Below the pieces are notes generated by a model that made no database searches, was not told the origin of the DNA, and saw only the letters and a list, made by a program, of their open reading frames with translations. A stretch of 6,068 nucleotides of DNA from Bacteroidia bacterium (GTDB lineage: Bacteria > Bacteroidota > Bacteroidia > Flavobacteriales > Flavobacteriaceae): NCBI GenBank assembly GCA_030431085.1, contig JAUIJW010000149.1, positions 1-6,068 on the forward strand. The letters are read 5' to 3'. This document shows positions 1 through 6,068 of the stretch, piece after piece; positions within the stretch are counted from its first letter, which is position 1, and each line of letters opens with the position of its first letter. Made by a program: the position numbers and the translations under genes.

Positions 1-1327
1 TACCGACATTTTAGTGATTGGTAGTGGAAGTGCAGGAGCATGTTCAGCTATTGCTGCAGCTATGGGTAAGTATAAAGTTACTTTGGTTGAGCGTTATGGA
101 TTTCCGGGTGGTACTTCTACCCAAATGCTAGATACCTTTTATGGTTTTTTTACGCCTTCCAAAGAACCAAAAAAAATTGTTGGAGGCATACCAGATATGG
201 TTGTTAATGCACTCAATAAAAGTCAAAATATTTTTTTAAGACCCAATACCTATGGCGCAGGTACTGGAGTTAACTACAACCCTGAAAAATTAAAACAGGT
301 TTGGGATCAGTTGTTTTTAAAGCATCAAATACAAGTGCTTTACCATACAACTTTGGTAGGAGTTGAGACCATCAATGAGGAGAAGATTGCTGTATTTTTT
401 AATAAAGGTGGTGGTTTTTTTACGATAAAAGCAAAAAGAATTATAGATGCCTCTGGCGATGCCGATTATTGCTATTGGGCAGGTCTAGAGTTTGAGAAAG
501 CTGGCGAAAAAGAACCAGCTCAGAGTCTTACCACTACATTTAGAATGTCTAACGTAGATTTAGAAGAATTTGAGCAGGCTGGAGGAAAAAAAATGCTAAA
601 AGATAAAATGGAAGAGGCCGTAGTTAAAGATCTACATCAGTTACCTCGAAAAGAGGGGTCTGCTCATGAAATGAATCAAAAGCGTTGTATTTCTACAGTG
701 GCCGTAAAGGTTGTAGATTACGATCCTTTAGATGTTGAAGGTATTACCAACGCAGAGATAGAAGGTAGAAGGCAAGCATTTATTTACGAAGATTTTTTTA
801 GAGATATGGTACCGGGCTATCAGAATGCTCAAATTATAGGGCTCTCGCACCAAATAGGTGTAAGAGAAACAAGAAGGGTTTATGGTGAGTATCGTTTGAC
901 CAAAGACGATTTTATGGCTGCAAAACAATTTCAAGACCAAATATTTTTATGTGCTGCACCTATTGAAGATCATAGAAAATCATTAGATGGCAAATCAGAA
1001 ACATATTGGCAGTACGTACCTAAAGATGGCGTATATGGCGTGCCTTATAGAACTATTATTCCAAAAAATAGTGAAGGAATTTGGGTAGTTGGTAGATGCT
1101 TTTCGGCAACGCATGATGCGCATGCTTCCTGTCGATCGATGGCACAAACGATGTCTATGGGACAGGCGGCTGGTTTGGCAGCTACCATTTCTTTAAATCG
1201 CGATGTAAATGCAAAAGATGTGCCTATCGCACAGTTAGAAGCCGAGTTGCTAGGTTTAGGAGCGATATTAGAAGCACCAAATCAGAAAGCTGATATTAGC
1301 AGAAATGGATGGGCGAATAATTTTTAG
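1..1327 (+). CDS. FAD-dependent oxidoreductase (FAD_oxidored family), 5'-partial
   Basis: A flavoprotein oxidoreductase of unknown substrate. The frame is already open at base 2 and reads TDILVIGSGSAG, a beta strand followed by the GxGxxG dinucleotide-binding loop. The true start therefore lies upstream, and the GTG at base 14 is an internal valine. There are 441 visible residues; the family usually runs about 430-460 or more, so few are missing unless a signal peptide precedes. Numbering from the first whole codon: GSGSAG at 7-12 (FAD ADP loop), E30 in VERYGFPGGTST (ribose-binding acid plus the family's GG loop), IDASGDAD at 148-155, and a C-terminal FAD-domain block around 361-394 with VGR, SATHDAHAS and MGQAAGLAA. 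These blocks match the FAD_oxidored type often found in Bacteroidota carbohydrate loci. No transmembrane segment is visible. It is the first visible gene of the operon, 9 nt before the PTE-like gene. Family assignment is firm; the reaction (oxidation of a sugar-type alcohol or reduction of a keto group) is inference. Confidence 0.9.
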   Translation, partial: TDILVIGSGSAGACSAIAAAMGKYKVTLVERYGFPGGTSTQMLDTFYGFFTPSKEPKKIVGGIPDMVVNALNKSQNIFLRPNTYGAGTGVNYNPEKLKQVWDQLFLKHQIQVLYHTTLVGVETINEEKIAVFFNKGGGFFTIKAKRIIDASGDADYCYWAGLEFEKAGEKEPAQSLTTTFRMSNVDLEEFEQAGGKKMLKDKMEEAVVKDLHQLPRKEGSAHEMNQKRCISTVAVKVVDYDPLDVEGITNAEIEGRRQAFIYEDFFRDMVPGYQNAQIIGLSHQIGVRETRRVYGEYRLTKDDFMAAKQFQDQIFLCAAPIEDHRKSLDGKSETYWQYVPKDGVYGVPYRTIIPKNSEGIWVVGRCFSATHDAHASCRSMAQTMSMGQAAGLAATISLNRDVNAKDVPIAQLEAELLGLGAILEAPNQKADISRNGWANNF

Positions 1328-1336
1328 TAAGACCGT

Positions 1337-2302
1337 ATGAAAAAACGAGAATCAAATCATAATTTTTTTAGAACTGTGTTAGGAGATTTGCCTGCAGATC
1401 AAATGGGTTTTACTTATTCACATGAGCATATAATTATTGACGATAGTTATCCCACGGCTGTGAATCCGCAATTTTTACTTAATGATGTTGAAAAGATTAG
1501 TAAAGAATTAAAAGATTTTCACGCTCAAGGCGGAAGAACAGTAGTAGATACAATGCCGGCTAACTGTGGTAGAAATGTTCTTTTATTGGCAGAGGTAAGT
1601 CGTAGAAGTAATGTACAAATTATTGTACCCACCGGTTTGCATTTAGAGATGTACTATCCAAAAAATCATTGGCGATATGAGTTGACAGAAGATCAGTTAA
1701 CAGACTTGTTTATTCAAGATATTACTGTAGGTATTGATCAATTTGATTATGCTGGACCAATAGTAAAAAGAACAAAACATAGGGCTGGTTTAATAAAACT
1801 GGCCACAGGCGATCATCCATTTAGCCCGCATCAGGAAAAAATATTTAGAGCTGTAGTCAACGCTCATTTAGAGACTGGCGCTCCAATTTTAACACACACT
1901 AATTTTGGAAAACTAGCCTTAGAACAGGCTCAATTATTTACCAAACTTGGTGCAGATTTAAACCATGTAGTTATTTCACATGTAGATAGAAATCTCGATG
2001 TGTCTTATCATTGTAAAGTGTTAGATACAGGAGTGAAAGTTGAATACGATAGTGCTTTTAGATGGAAAAAACCACCTAATCATACCTATGAGCTTTTAAA
2101 AGAGTTACTACCTAAGTACCCTCAACAAATTACTTTAGGTATGGATATGGCTAAAAATACTTACTGGCAGAGTTATGGTGGAACACCTGGATTAAATTTT
2201 TTACTTGAAAATATACCGAGTTTTCTTAAGAAATATGCATTAGAAAAGTATTTAAAAAACATTTTTATAGATAACCCAAAAGAATTATTTCAGTTTATTT
2301 AA
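1337..2302 (+). CDS. Phosphotriesterase-family metal hydrolase, probable lactonase
   Basis: A 321-residue amidohydrolase-superfamily protein of the phosphotriesterase (PTE) family. The whole binuclear metal site can be placed: H29 and H31 in SHEH, K154 in GLIKLATG (the carbamylated lysine position), H187 in LTHTN, H215 in ISHVDRN, and D270 in LGMD. These match H55/H57/K169/H201/H230/D301 of classical PTE. The N-terminal TVLGDLP and C-terminal IDNPKELF blocks are also typical, so the protein is full length and the ATG at 1337 fits; the next in-frame ATG (M23) would cut into the TVLG strand. There is no signal peptide, so it is probably cytoplasmic. Most physiological members hydrolyse lactones or other esters rather than organophosphates. 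In this operon of sugar-type oxidoreductases, opening of a sugar lactone is the most reasonable inference. It starts 9 nt after the flavoprotein gene and stops 7 nt before the TIM-barrel gene. Fold and metal site are well supported; the substrate is not known. Confidence 0.9.
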   Translation: MKKRESNHNFFRTVLGDLPADQMGFTYSHEHIIIDDSYPTAVNPQFLLNDVEKISKELKDFHAQGGRTVVDTMPANCGRNVLLLAEVSRRSNVQIIVPTGLHLEMYYPKNHWRYELTEDQLTDLFIQDITVGIDQFDYAGPIVKRTKHRAGLIKLATGDHPFSPHQEKIFRAVVNAHLETGAPILTHTNFGKLALEQAQLFTKLGADLNHVVISHVDRNLDVSYHCKVLDTGVKVEYDSAFRWKKPPNHTYELLKELLPKYPQQITLGMDMAKNTYWQSYGGTPGLNFLLENIPSFLKKYALEKYLKNIFIDNPKELFQFI

Positions 2303-2309
2303 TATAATT

Positions 2310-3233
2310 ATGGCACAATTAAACAGAAGAAAATTTATCCAAAAAACAAGTTTAGGCACTACAGCTTTAACATTGATGCCGCACCTAATAAAATCTTCAC
2401 CTTTATATGAGGATCATGCCTCTGGAATTCAGGTGAATGGACACTTATGGGTTTATGCCAGTAAATACCCTCCTCATTGGGATAGTACACCAATCATAGA
2501 GCAGGTGTTTTCAGATTTTAAATATGCGGGTATAAGTGGTATTGAGTTAATGGAGGTTAATTTAAGACATGACAATGCCGTATCAAAACTCAACGAATTG
2601 ATAGATAGATATGGTGTATTGGTGTCTGGAACATCTTATGGTGGCGTTAACATGTGGAAAGCTGATGAATCAGCTAGCATAATAAAAGATGTAGAATTAA
2701 TTGTTGGAAGATTAGAAGCAGTTGGTGGTAAAACATTTGGTGTTTCTGTTGGAAGTTCTAAACATTTAAAAACAAAGCAAGAGCTTGATGTGCAAGCCGA
2801 AGTACTAAAAAGATGTATTGAAATTTGCAATGCTCATGATGTAGAATTAAATCTCCACAACCATACATATGAGGTAGAAAATAATCTTTACGATTTAAAG
2901 AATACCATAGACCGTATTCCAAATATAAAACTAGGGCCAGACATTAATTGGCTTATTAGAGCGGGTGTAAGCCCTGTTAAGTTTATCAATACCTATGGCA
3001 AACAAATAGTGTATTTGCATTTAAGAGATCAATTTAATAATGGAAAATGGTCTGAGTATCTAGGCGAAGGGGATACAGATTTTAATACTATAGCCGAAGC
3101 TTTAAAGGCCCAAAATTTTAATGGACAAGTAGCTATTGAATTAGCTTTTGAAAACAATTATAAACCAAAGCGATCACTAAGAGATGATTGGAAAAAAAGT
3201 AGAGACTTTGTAAAACAAACTTTTAACTGGTAA
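2310..3233 (+). CDS. Tat-exported sugar phosphate isomerase/epimerase-like TIM-barrel protein
   Basis: A 307-residue xylose-isomerase-like TIM-barrel protein (AP_endonuc_2 fold; family includes IolE/IolI-type dehydratases and isomerases, and 3-keto-sugar enzymes). The N-terminus NRRKFIQKTSLG, followed by a short hydrophobic stretch to about residue 25, is a twin-arginine (R6-R7) export signal, common in Bacteroidota members; no lipobox cysteine is seen. This also fixes the ATG start at 2310. Barrel motifs: GISGIEL with E79 (strand acid), H183-N184-H185 followed by E188, GPDINW with D211 (metal ligand position), YLHLRD with H237 and D240, GEGDTDF at 252-258, and VAIELAFEN with E277. The set of E, D, H and E residues expected to hold one divalent metal appears intact. 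Likely periplasmic, acting on a sugar or keto-sugar by isomerisation, epimerisation or elimination. It lies 7 nt after the PTE-like gene and 18 nt before the Gfo/Idh/MocA gene. The family is clear; the exact reaction cannot be read. Confidence 0.88.
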   Translation: MAQLNRRKFIQKTSLGTTALTLMPHLIKSSPLYEDHASGIQVNGHLWVYASKYPPHWDSTPIIEQVFSDFKYAGISGIELMEVNLRHDNAVSKLNELIDRYGVLVSGTSYGGVNMWKADESASIIKDVELIVGRLEAVGGKTFGVSVGSSKHLKTKQELDVQAEVLKRCIEICNAHDVELNLHNHTYEVENNLYDLKNTIDRIPNIKLGPDINWLIRAGVSPVKFINTYGKQIVYLHLRDQFNNGKWSEYLGEGDTDFNTIAEALKAQNFNGQVAIELAFENNYKPKRSLRDDWKKSRDFVKQTFNW

Positions 3234-3251
3234 AAAGAAAAATTATTAATT
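3234..3251 (+). promoter_or_regulatory. AT-only-like translation start region, no Shine-Dalgarno
   Basis: This 18-nt spacer is the longest gap in the operon. It is almost wholly A and T, with an A-run (aaagaaaaatt) about 6-18 nt before the ATG and A at -3 and -4, but no purine-rich GGAGG core at the usual distance. Such A-rich, SD-less leaders are typical of Bacteroidota, where start selection relies on unstructured A-rich upstream sequence. The gap is too short for a promoter of its own. The role is inferred from composition only. Confidence 0.3.
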
Positions 3252-4448
3252 ATGAATATAGCAATGTTAGGGTCTGGTTTTATAGCTAGATTTTACGCCA
3301 CTTCACTTCATGCACAAAGACGTTTAGATAAAATTACCATGGTATACTCTAGGCAGATAGAAAACGCAGAGAAATTTGCCGAAGATTTTAACTTAGAAAA
3401 TTTTACTAGTTCAATGGAAGAGGCTATTGAACACCCAAAGGTAGACCTTGTTATTATTGCTTTACCTAATCATTTACATGAAGAAGCAGTAAGAATATCA
3501 GCTCAAGCTAAAAAGCCAGTGTTGTGTACTAAGCCTCTAGGAAGAACAGCCGAAGAAGCTAAGCGGATGCTTAGCATGGTAGAAAACGCTGGCGTATTTG
3601 GGGGGTATTTAGAAGACTTATGTTATACTCCAAAATTTTTAAAGTCCCTCGAGAGCATTAATAATGGTACCATTGGTAAAGTTATTTGGACCAAATCGAG
3701 AGAGGCTCATCCTGGGCCCCATAGCGATTGGTTTTGGGATAAAGAAAAATCTGGTGGAGGAGCGATAATAGATTTAGCCTGTCATTGTGTAGAAATTAGT
3801 AGAAATTTCATAGGTAAAAACATAAAGCCATTAGAAGTTATGTGCTGGGCAGATACCCAAGTACACCCCATTGAAGCGGAAGATCATGCTATTGGCTTGG
3901 TAAAATATGCCAATGGAGCCATTGGTCAGTTTGAAGTGAGTTGGGCTTTTAGAGGCGGCATGGATTTAAGAGATGAAGTTATGGGTACAGAAGGATCTAT
4001 TTGGCTCAATAATTTTTTAAGAACTGGCTTCGAGATGTTTTCTACAGGTCAAGCAGATGGATACGTGGCAGAAAAAGCAGAAGTGAATAAAGGTTGGATG
4101 TTTCCTGTAGGTGATGAAGCCCATGATTTGGGATATCCTAATATGTTTACTGATATGTTTACGGCCATTGAAGAAGGTAAGACACCTTTAGAATCTTTTT
4201 ATGATGGCTATGTCGTTAATGCAATTTTAGATGCTGCATTTAAATCTGCTCAATCAAAACAATGGGAACCTGTTGTTCTAGAAGATTGGAGAGGTGATGA
4301 TGAAGTTATAGAAGACAAAACCTTGGTGTCTTATGATGATGACTATTTCTTAATTAAAGAAGAAGTATTACCCAATCAAGATATAAAAGTAATCTTAAAG
4401 CATAAAGAAACCCAAGAGCTGATACAGAGAATAATTACAAAACAATAA
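3252..4448 (+). CDS. Gfo/Idh/MocA family NAD(P)-dependent oxidoreductase with C-terminal extension
   Basis: A 398-residue NAD(P)-dependent dehydrogenase of the glucose-fructose oxidoreductase / inositol dehydrogenase family, usually acting on a sugar or cyclitol hydroxyl or keto group. The Rossmann half starts at residue 1, with AMLGSGFIA (G7-x-G9-xx-A12) for the cofactor; ALPNHLHEE at 70-78 is the usual nucleotide-edge loop. The signature normally read as EKP is here CTKPLGRT, with K94 kept and T93 in place of Glu. GGGAIIDLACHCVE gives D174 and H178, the standard catalytic pair. The C-terminal alpha/beta domain follows (EAEDHAIGLVKYANGAIGQFEV, then EVMGTEGSIWL). The usual family end, W-x-P-V, is reached at 338-341, but about 57 more residues follow, acidic at first (DWRGDDEVIEDK) and then charged and strand-like. 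There is no signal peptide, so it is probably cytoplasmic. The start ATG at 3252 directly precedes the Rossmann strand. It is spaced 1 nt from the GMC gene, implying coupled translation. Confidence 0.92.
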   Translation: MNIAMLGSGFIARFYATSLHAQRRLDKITMVYSRQIENAEKFAEDFNLENFTSSMEEAIEHPKVDLVIIALPNHLHEEAVRISAQAKKPVLCTKPLGRTAEEAKRMLSMVENAGVFGGYLEDLCYTPKFLKSLESINNGTIGKVIWTKSREAHPGPHSDWFWDKEKSGGGAIIDLACHCVEISRNFIGKNIKPLEVMCWADTQVHPIEAEDHAIGLVKYANGAIGQFEVSWAFRGGMDLRDEVMGTEGSIWLNNFLRTGFEMFSTGQADGYVAEKAEVNKGWMFPVGDEAHDLGYPNMFTDMFTAIEEGKTPLESFYDGYVVNAILDAAFKSAQSKQWEPVVLEDWRGDDEVIEDKTLVSYDDDYFLIKEEVLPNQDIKVILKHKETQELIQRIITKQ

Positions 4449-4449
4449 A

Positions 4450-6068
4450 ATGGCTAAAGCAAATTTAAAAGTATCAGTTGGTTACCAGCCTAATACCTAT
4501 GACGCCATTGTGATTGGTTCTGGGATAAGTGGTGGATGGGCTGCTAAAGAATTGTGTGAAAAGGGACTTAAAACATTGGTGTTAGAGAGAGGAAGAGATG
4601 TAAAGCATGTAAAAGATTATCCTACTGCGATGACCAATTTATGGGAATTCCCTTATCGAAATAATCTCACTCAAAAAGTGAAAGATGAGAACCCAATTGT
4701 CTCTAAATGCTATGCCTTTCAGGAGGCAACATCGCACTTTTTTGTAAAAGATAAGGAGCATCCTTACATTCAACATAAACCTTTTGATTGGATAAGAGGC
4801 TATCAAGTTGGAGGTAAATCATTGACTTGGGGTAGATGGACGCAAAGGTGGAGCGACCTAGATTTTGAGGCCAATAAGAAGGATGGTATAGCTGTTGATT
4901 GGCCAATTCGATATAAAGACATTGCACCTTGGTATAGTTATGTAGAGAAGTTTGCAGGAATTAGCGGTAATAAAGATGGTTTGCCACAAATACCTGATGG
5001 TGAATTTTTACCACCAATGGATATGAATTGTGTTGAAGAACATTTTAAAGATGCGCTAAAAAATCATTATGATGATAGGCACTTAGTGATTTCTAGAACA
5101 GCCAACTTGTCGAAACCTCATTTGGGTCGAGGACCTTGTCAATATAGAGATTTGTGTTATAGAGGATGCCCATACGGTGGCTATTTTAGCAGTAATTCTG
5201 CAACCATACCAGCCGCAGAAAAAACGGGAAATTTAACTATTCAACCACAAGCTGTGGTTGAATCGATTATTTATGATGATACCCAAAAAAAGGCGACAGG
5301 TGTTGTAGTGATAGATGCCGTAACCAAAGAAAAAATTGAATATAAAGCAAAAATCATTTTCGTTAATGCTTCTACAATAAACTCAACTTTAATCCTGTTA
5401 AACAGTAAATCAAAAAGATATCCTAATGGCTTAGGGAATGACTCTGGAGAACTAGGGCATAATTTAATGGATCATAACTATAATGCCAGAATTAGTGGCA
5501 CGTATAATGGTTTTAATGATAAATATTATTTTGGTAGGAGGCCTACAGGAGTATACCTAGCAAGATTTAGAAACTTAGGAAAAGATCAACAAGAAAAGTT
5601 TAAAAGAGGGTATGCTTTTGCAGGATCTGGTCACCGCAGTATTCAAGGACCAAAAAATGCCTTAGAATTTGGATCTGATTTAAAAACATCAATGACAAGT
5701 TTAGGACCTTGGCAATTAACACTTTTTGGTATGGGTGAATGTCTACCTTATCACGAAAATAAAATGACTCTAAGTCAAAGTGACTTTGATCAATGGGGTA
5801 TGCCATTGGTAGAATTTAATGCTGAGTTTAAAGACAATGAAAATAACATGACAGATGATATGATTAAAACTGGAGTCGAAATGTTAGAAAAAGCTCAATT
5901 TACCAATATTGAGGTTATCCCTCAAAACAGAAACATGGGATTAAATATCCATGAAATGGGAACTGCCCGTATGGGTAGAGACCCTAAAACATCGGTATTA
6001 AATGCTCAAAATCAAGTTTGGGGTGTAAATAATGTGTTTGTTACAGACGGCGCTTGGATGACCTCAAG
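4450..6068 (+). CDS. GMC-family flavin oxidoreductase, 3'-partial
   Basis: An FAD-dependent GMC (glucose-methanol-choline) oxidoreductase that probably oxidises a sugar, glycoside or other polyol hydroxyl. Translated from the ATG at 4450, the frame stays open for 539 codons to the window end. Motifs: YDAIVIGSGISGG with GSGISG at 23-28 and E46 in VLERG (FAD ADP part), VGGKSLTWGRW at 120-130 (FAD loop), a cysteine cluster C230, C236 and C240 in GPCQYRDLCYRGCPYGG, NASTINSTLILLNS (family block near mid-protein), and HEMGTARMG at 501-509, where H501 is the expected catalytic base. The second catalytic His/Asn should lie just past the end; related Bacteroidota proteins are about 560-570 residues, so roughly 25-35 are missing. 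No signal peptide is visible. Such enzymes often pair with a Tat-tagged gluconate 2-dehydrogenase subunit 3-like partner, not seen here and perhaps downstream. It starts 1 nt after the Gfo/Idh/MocA stop codon. Confidence 0.93.
   Translation, partial: MAKANLKVSVGYQPNTYDAIVIGSGISGGWAAKELCEKGLKTLVLERGRDVKHVKDYPTAMTNLWEFPYRNNLTQKVKDENPIVSKCYAFQEATSHFFVKDKEHPYIQHKPFDWIRGYQVGGKSLTWGRWTQRWSDLDFEANKKDGIAVDWPIRYKDIAPWYSYVEKFAGISGNKDGLPQIPDGEFLPPMDMNCVEEHFKDALKNHYDDRHLVISRTANLSKPHLGRGPCQYRDLCYRGCPYGGYFSSNSATIPAAEKTGNLTIQPQAVVESIIYDDTQKKATGVVVIDAVTKEKIEYKAKIIFVNASTINSTLILLNSKSKRYPNGLGNDSGELGHNLMDHNYNARISGTYNGFNDKYYFGRRPTGVYLARFRNLGKDQQEKFKRGYAFAGSGHRSIQGPKNALEFGSDLKTSMTSLGPWQLTLFGMGECLPYHENKMTLSQSDFDQWGMPLVEFNAEFKDNENNMTDDMIKTGVEMLEKAQFTNIEVIPQNRNMGLNIHEMGTARMGRDPKTSVLNAQNQVWGVNNVFVTDGAWMTS
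5239..5263. repeat. Perfect 11-bp inverted repeat inside the GMC gene
   Basis: The arms attcaaccaca (5239-5249) and tgtggttgaat (5253-5263) are exact reverse complements around a 3-nt centre (agc). As RNA this would form a compact 11-bp hairpin. It lies inside the GMC reading frame, where it encodes TIQPQAVVES, and no T-run follows it, so it is not a usual intrinsic terminator. A coincidence of codon use is possible. Confidence 0.6.

Larger units (their letters stand above)
1..6068 (+). other. Five-gene operon, cut at both ends
   Basis: All five genes share one strand, with spacers of 9, 7, 18 and 1 nt and no hairpin plus T-run between them. This supports one transcript running through the whole window. 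The promoter lies before base 1 and the terminator after base 6068. The content (two flavoproteins, a metal hydrolase, a TIM-barrel isomerase-type enzyme and an NAD-dependent sugar oxidoreductase) suggests consecutive steps of oxidative sugar, glycoside or cyclitol breakdown. No transporter, glycoside hydrolase or regulator is in view. Confidence 0.8.

Noticed and set aside
14..16. GTG as the start of the first gene
   Set aside because: The frame is open to the window edge and the codons before it encode the first beta strand of the FAD fold (TDIL), so GTG is an internal valine.
145..240. Runs of 7-8 A or T in the first gene as frameshift or slippage sites
   Set aside because: The frame continues through every run with family-consistent protein; such runs are expected in an AT-rich genome.
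728..940. 70-codon open frame on the - strand
   Set aside because: It lies wholly inside the flavoprotein gene, has no recognisable domain, and its neighbours are all on the + strand; a shadow frame.
1337..2302. Organophosphate degradation by the PTE-like protein
   Set aside because: Conserved metal ligands alone do not imply this activity, and the operon context points to sugar chemistry.
2636..2830. 64-codon open frame on the - strand
   Set aside because: It is antisense to the well-supported TIM-barrel gene and its translation is low-complexity Ser/Thr-rich with no motif.
3252..4448. Naming the Gfo/Idh/MocA and TIM-barrel pair as an inositol pathway (iolG/iolE)
   Set aside because: The families fit, but the Tat leader on the TIM-barrel protein, the GMC and PTE-like partners, and the lack of other iol genes make a specific assignment unsafe.
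4703..4927. 74-codon open frame on the - strand
   Set aside because: It is antisense to the GMC gene across its FAD-binding loop region, which explains the sequence constraint; no domain seen.
5600..5806. 68-codon open frame on the - strand
   Set aside because: It is antisense to the GMC gene, without a motif or plausible start context.

Overview
The window is a stretch of AT-rich bacterial DNA holding five tightly packed genes, all on the + strand. Several traits point to a Bacteroidota, probably a flavobacterium: an AT-rich sequence with A/T-ending codons, starts that lack Shine-Dalgarno sequences, a short RRKF-type Tat leader on a TIM-barrel protein, and a GMC oxidoreductase of the cysteine-containing type common in that phylum. 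The assignment is by pattern only; no rRNA or marker gene is present.

Layout: (1) an FAD-dependent oxidoreductase (FAD_oxidored family) whose first few residues lie before base 1; (2) a phosphotriesterase/lactonase-family metal hydrolase, 1337-2302; (3) a Tat-exported xylose-isomerase-like TIM-barrel protein (sugar isomerase/epimerase or dehydratase type), 2310-3233; (4) a Gfo/Idh/MocA NAD(P)-dependent sugar oxidoreductase, 3252-4448; (5) a GMC-family flavin oxidoreductase from 4450, open at the window end and probably lacking only its last few dozen residues. Gaps between genes are 9, 7, 18 and 1 nt. There is no room for internal promoters or terminators, so this is one operon, cut at both ends by the window. 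No RNA gene, mobile element, CRISPR array or gene-free stretch over 300 bases was seen.

Together the genes look like an oxidative sugar, glycoside or cyclitol catabolic cassette. Two unrelated flavoproteins and one NAD-dependent oxidoreductase could introduce or remove keto groups or make lactones. The TIM-barrel enzyme could isomerise, epimerise or eliminate at a keto-sugar, and the PTE-like hydrolase could open a lactone. Combinations of GMC, Gfo/Idh/MocA and Tat-tagged TIM-barrel proteins resemble the 3-keto-glycoside pathways known from Bacteroidota, but the substrate cannot be read from the sequence. The PTE-like hydrolase and the second flavoprotein make this combination worth following up. 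The clearest oddities are a C-terminal extension of about 50 residues and a TKP (not EKP) motif in the Gfo/Idh/MocA protein, and a perfect 11-bp inverted repeat inside the GMC gene.
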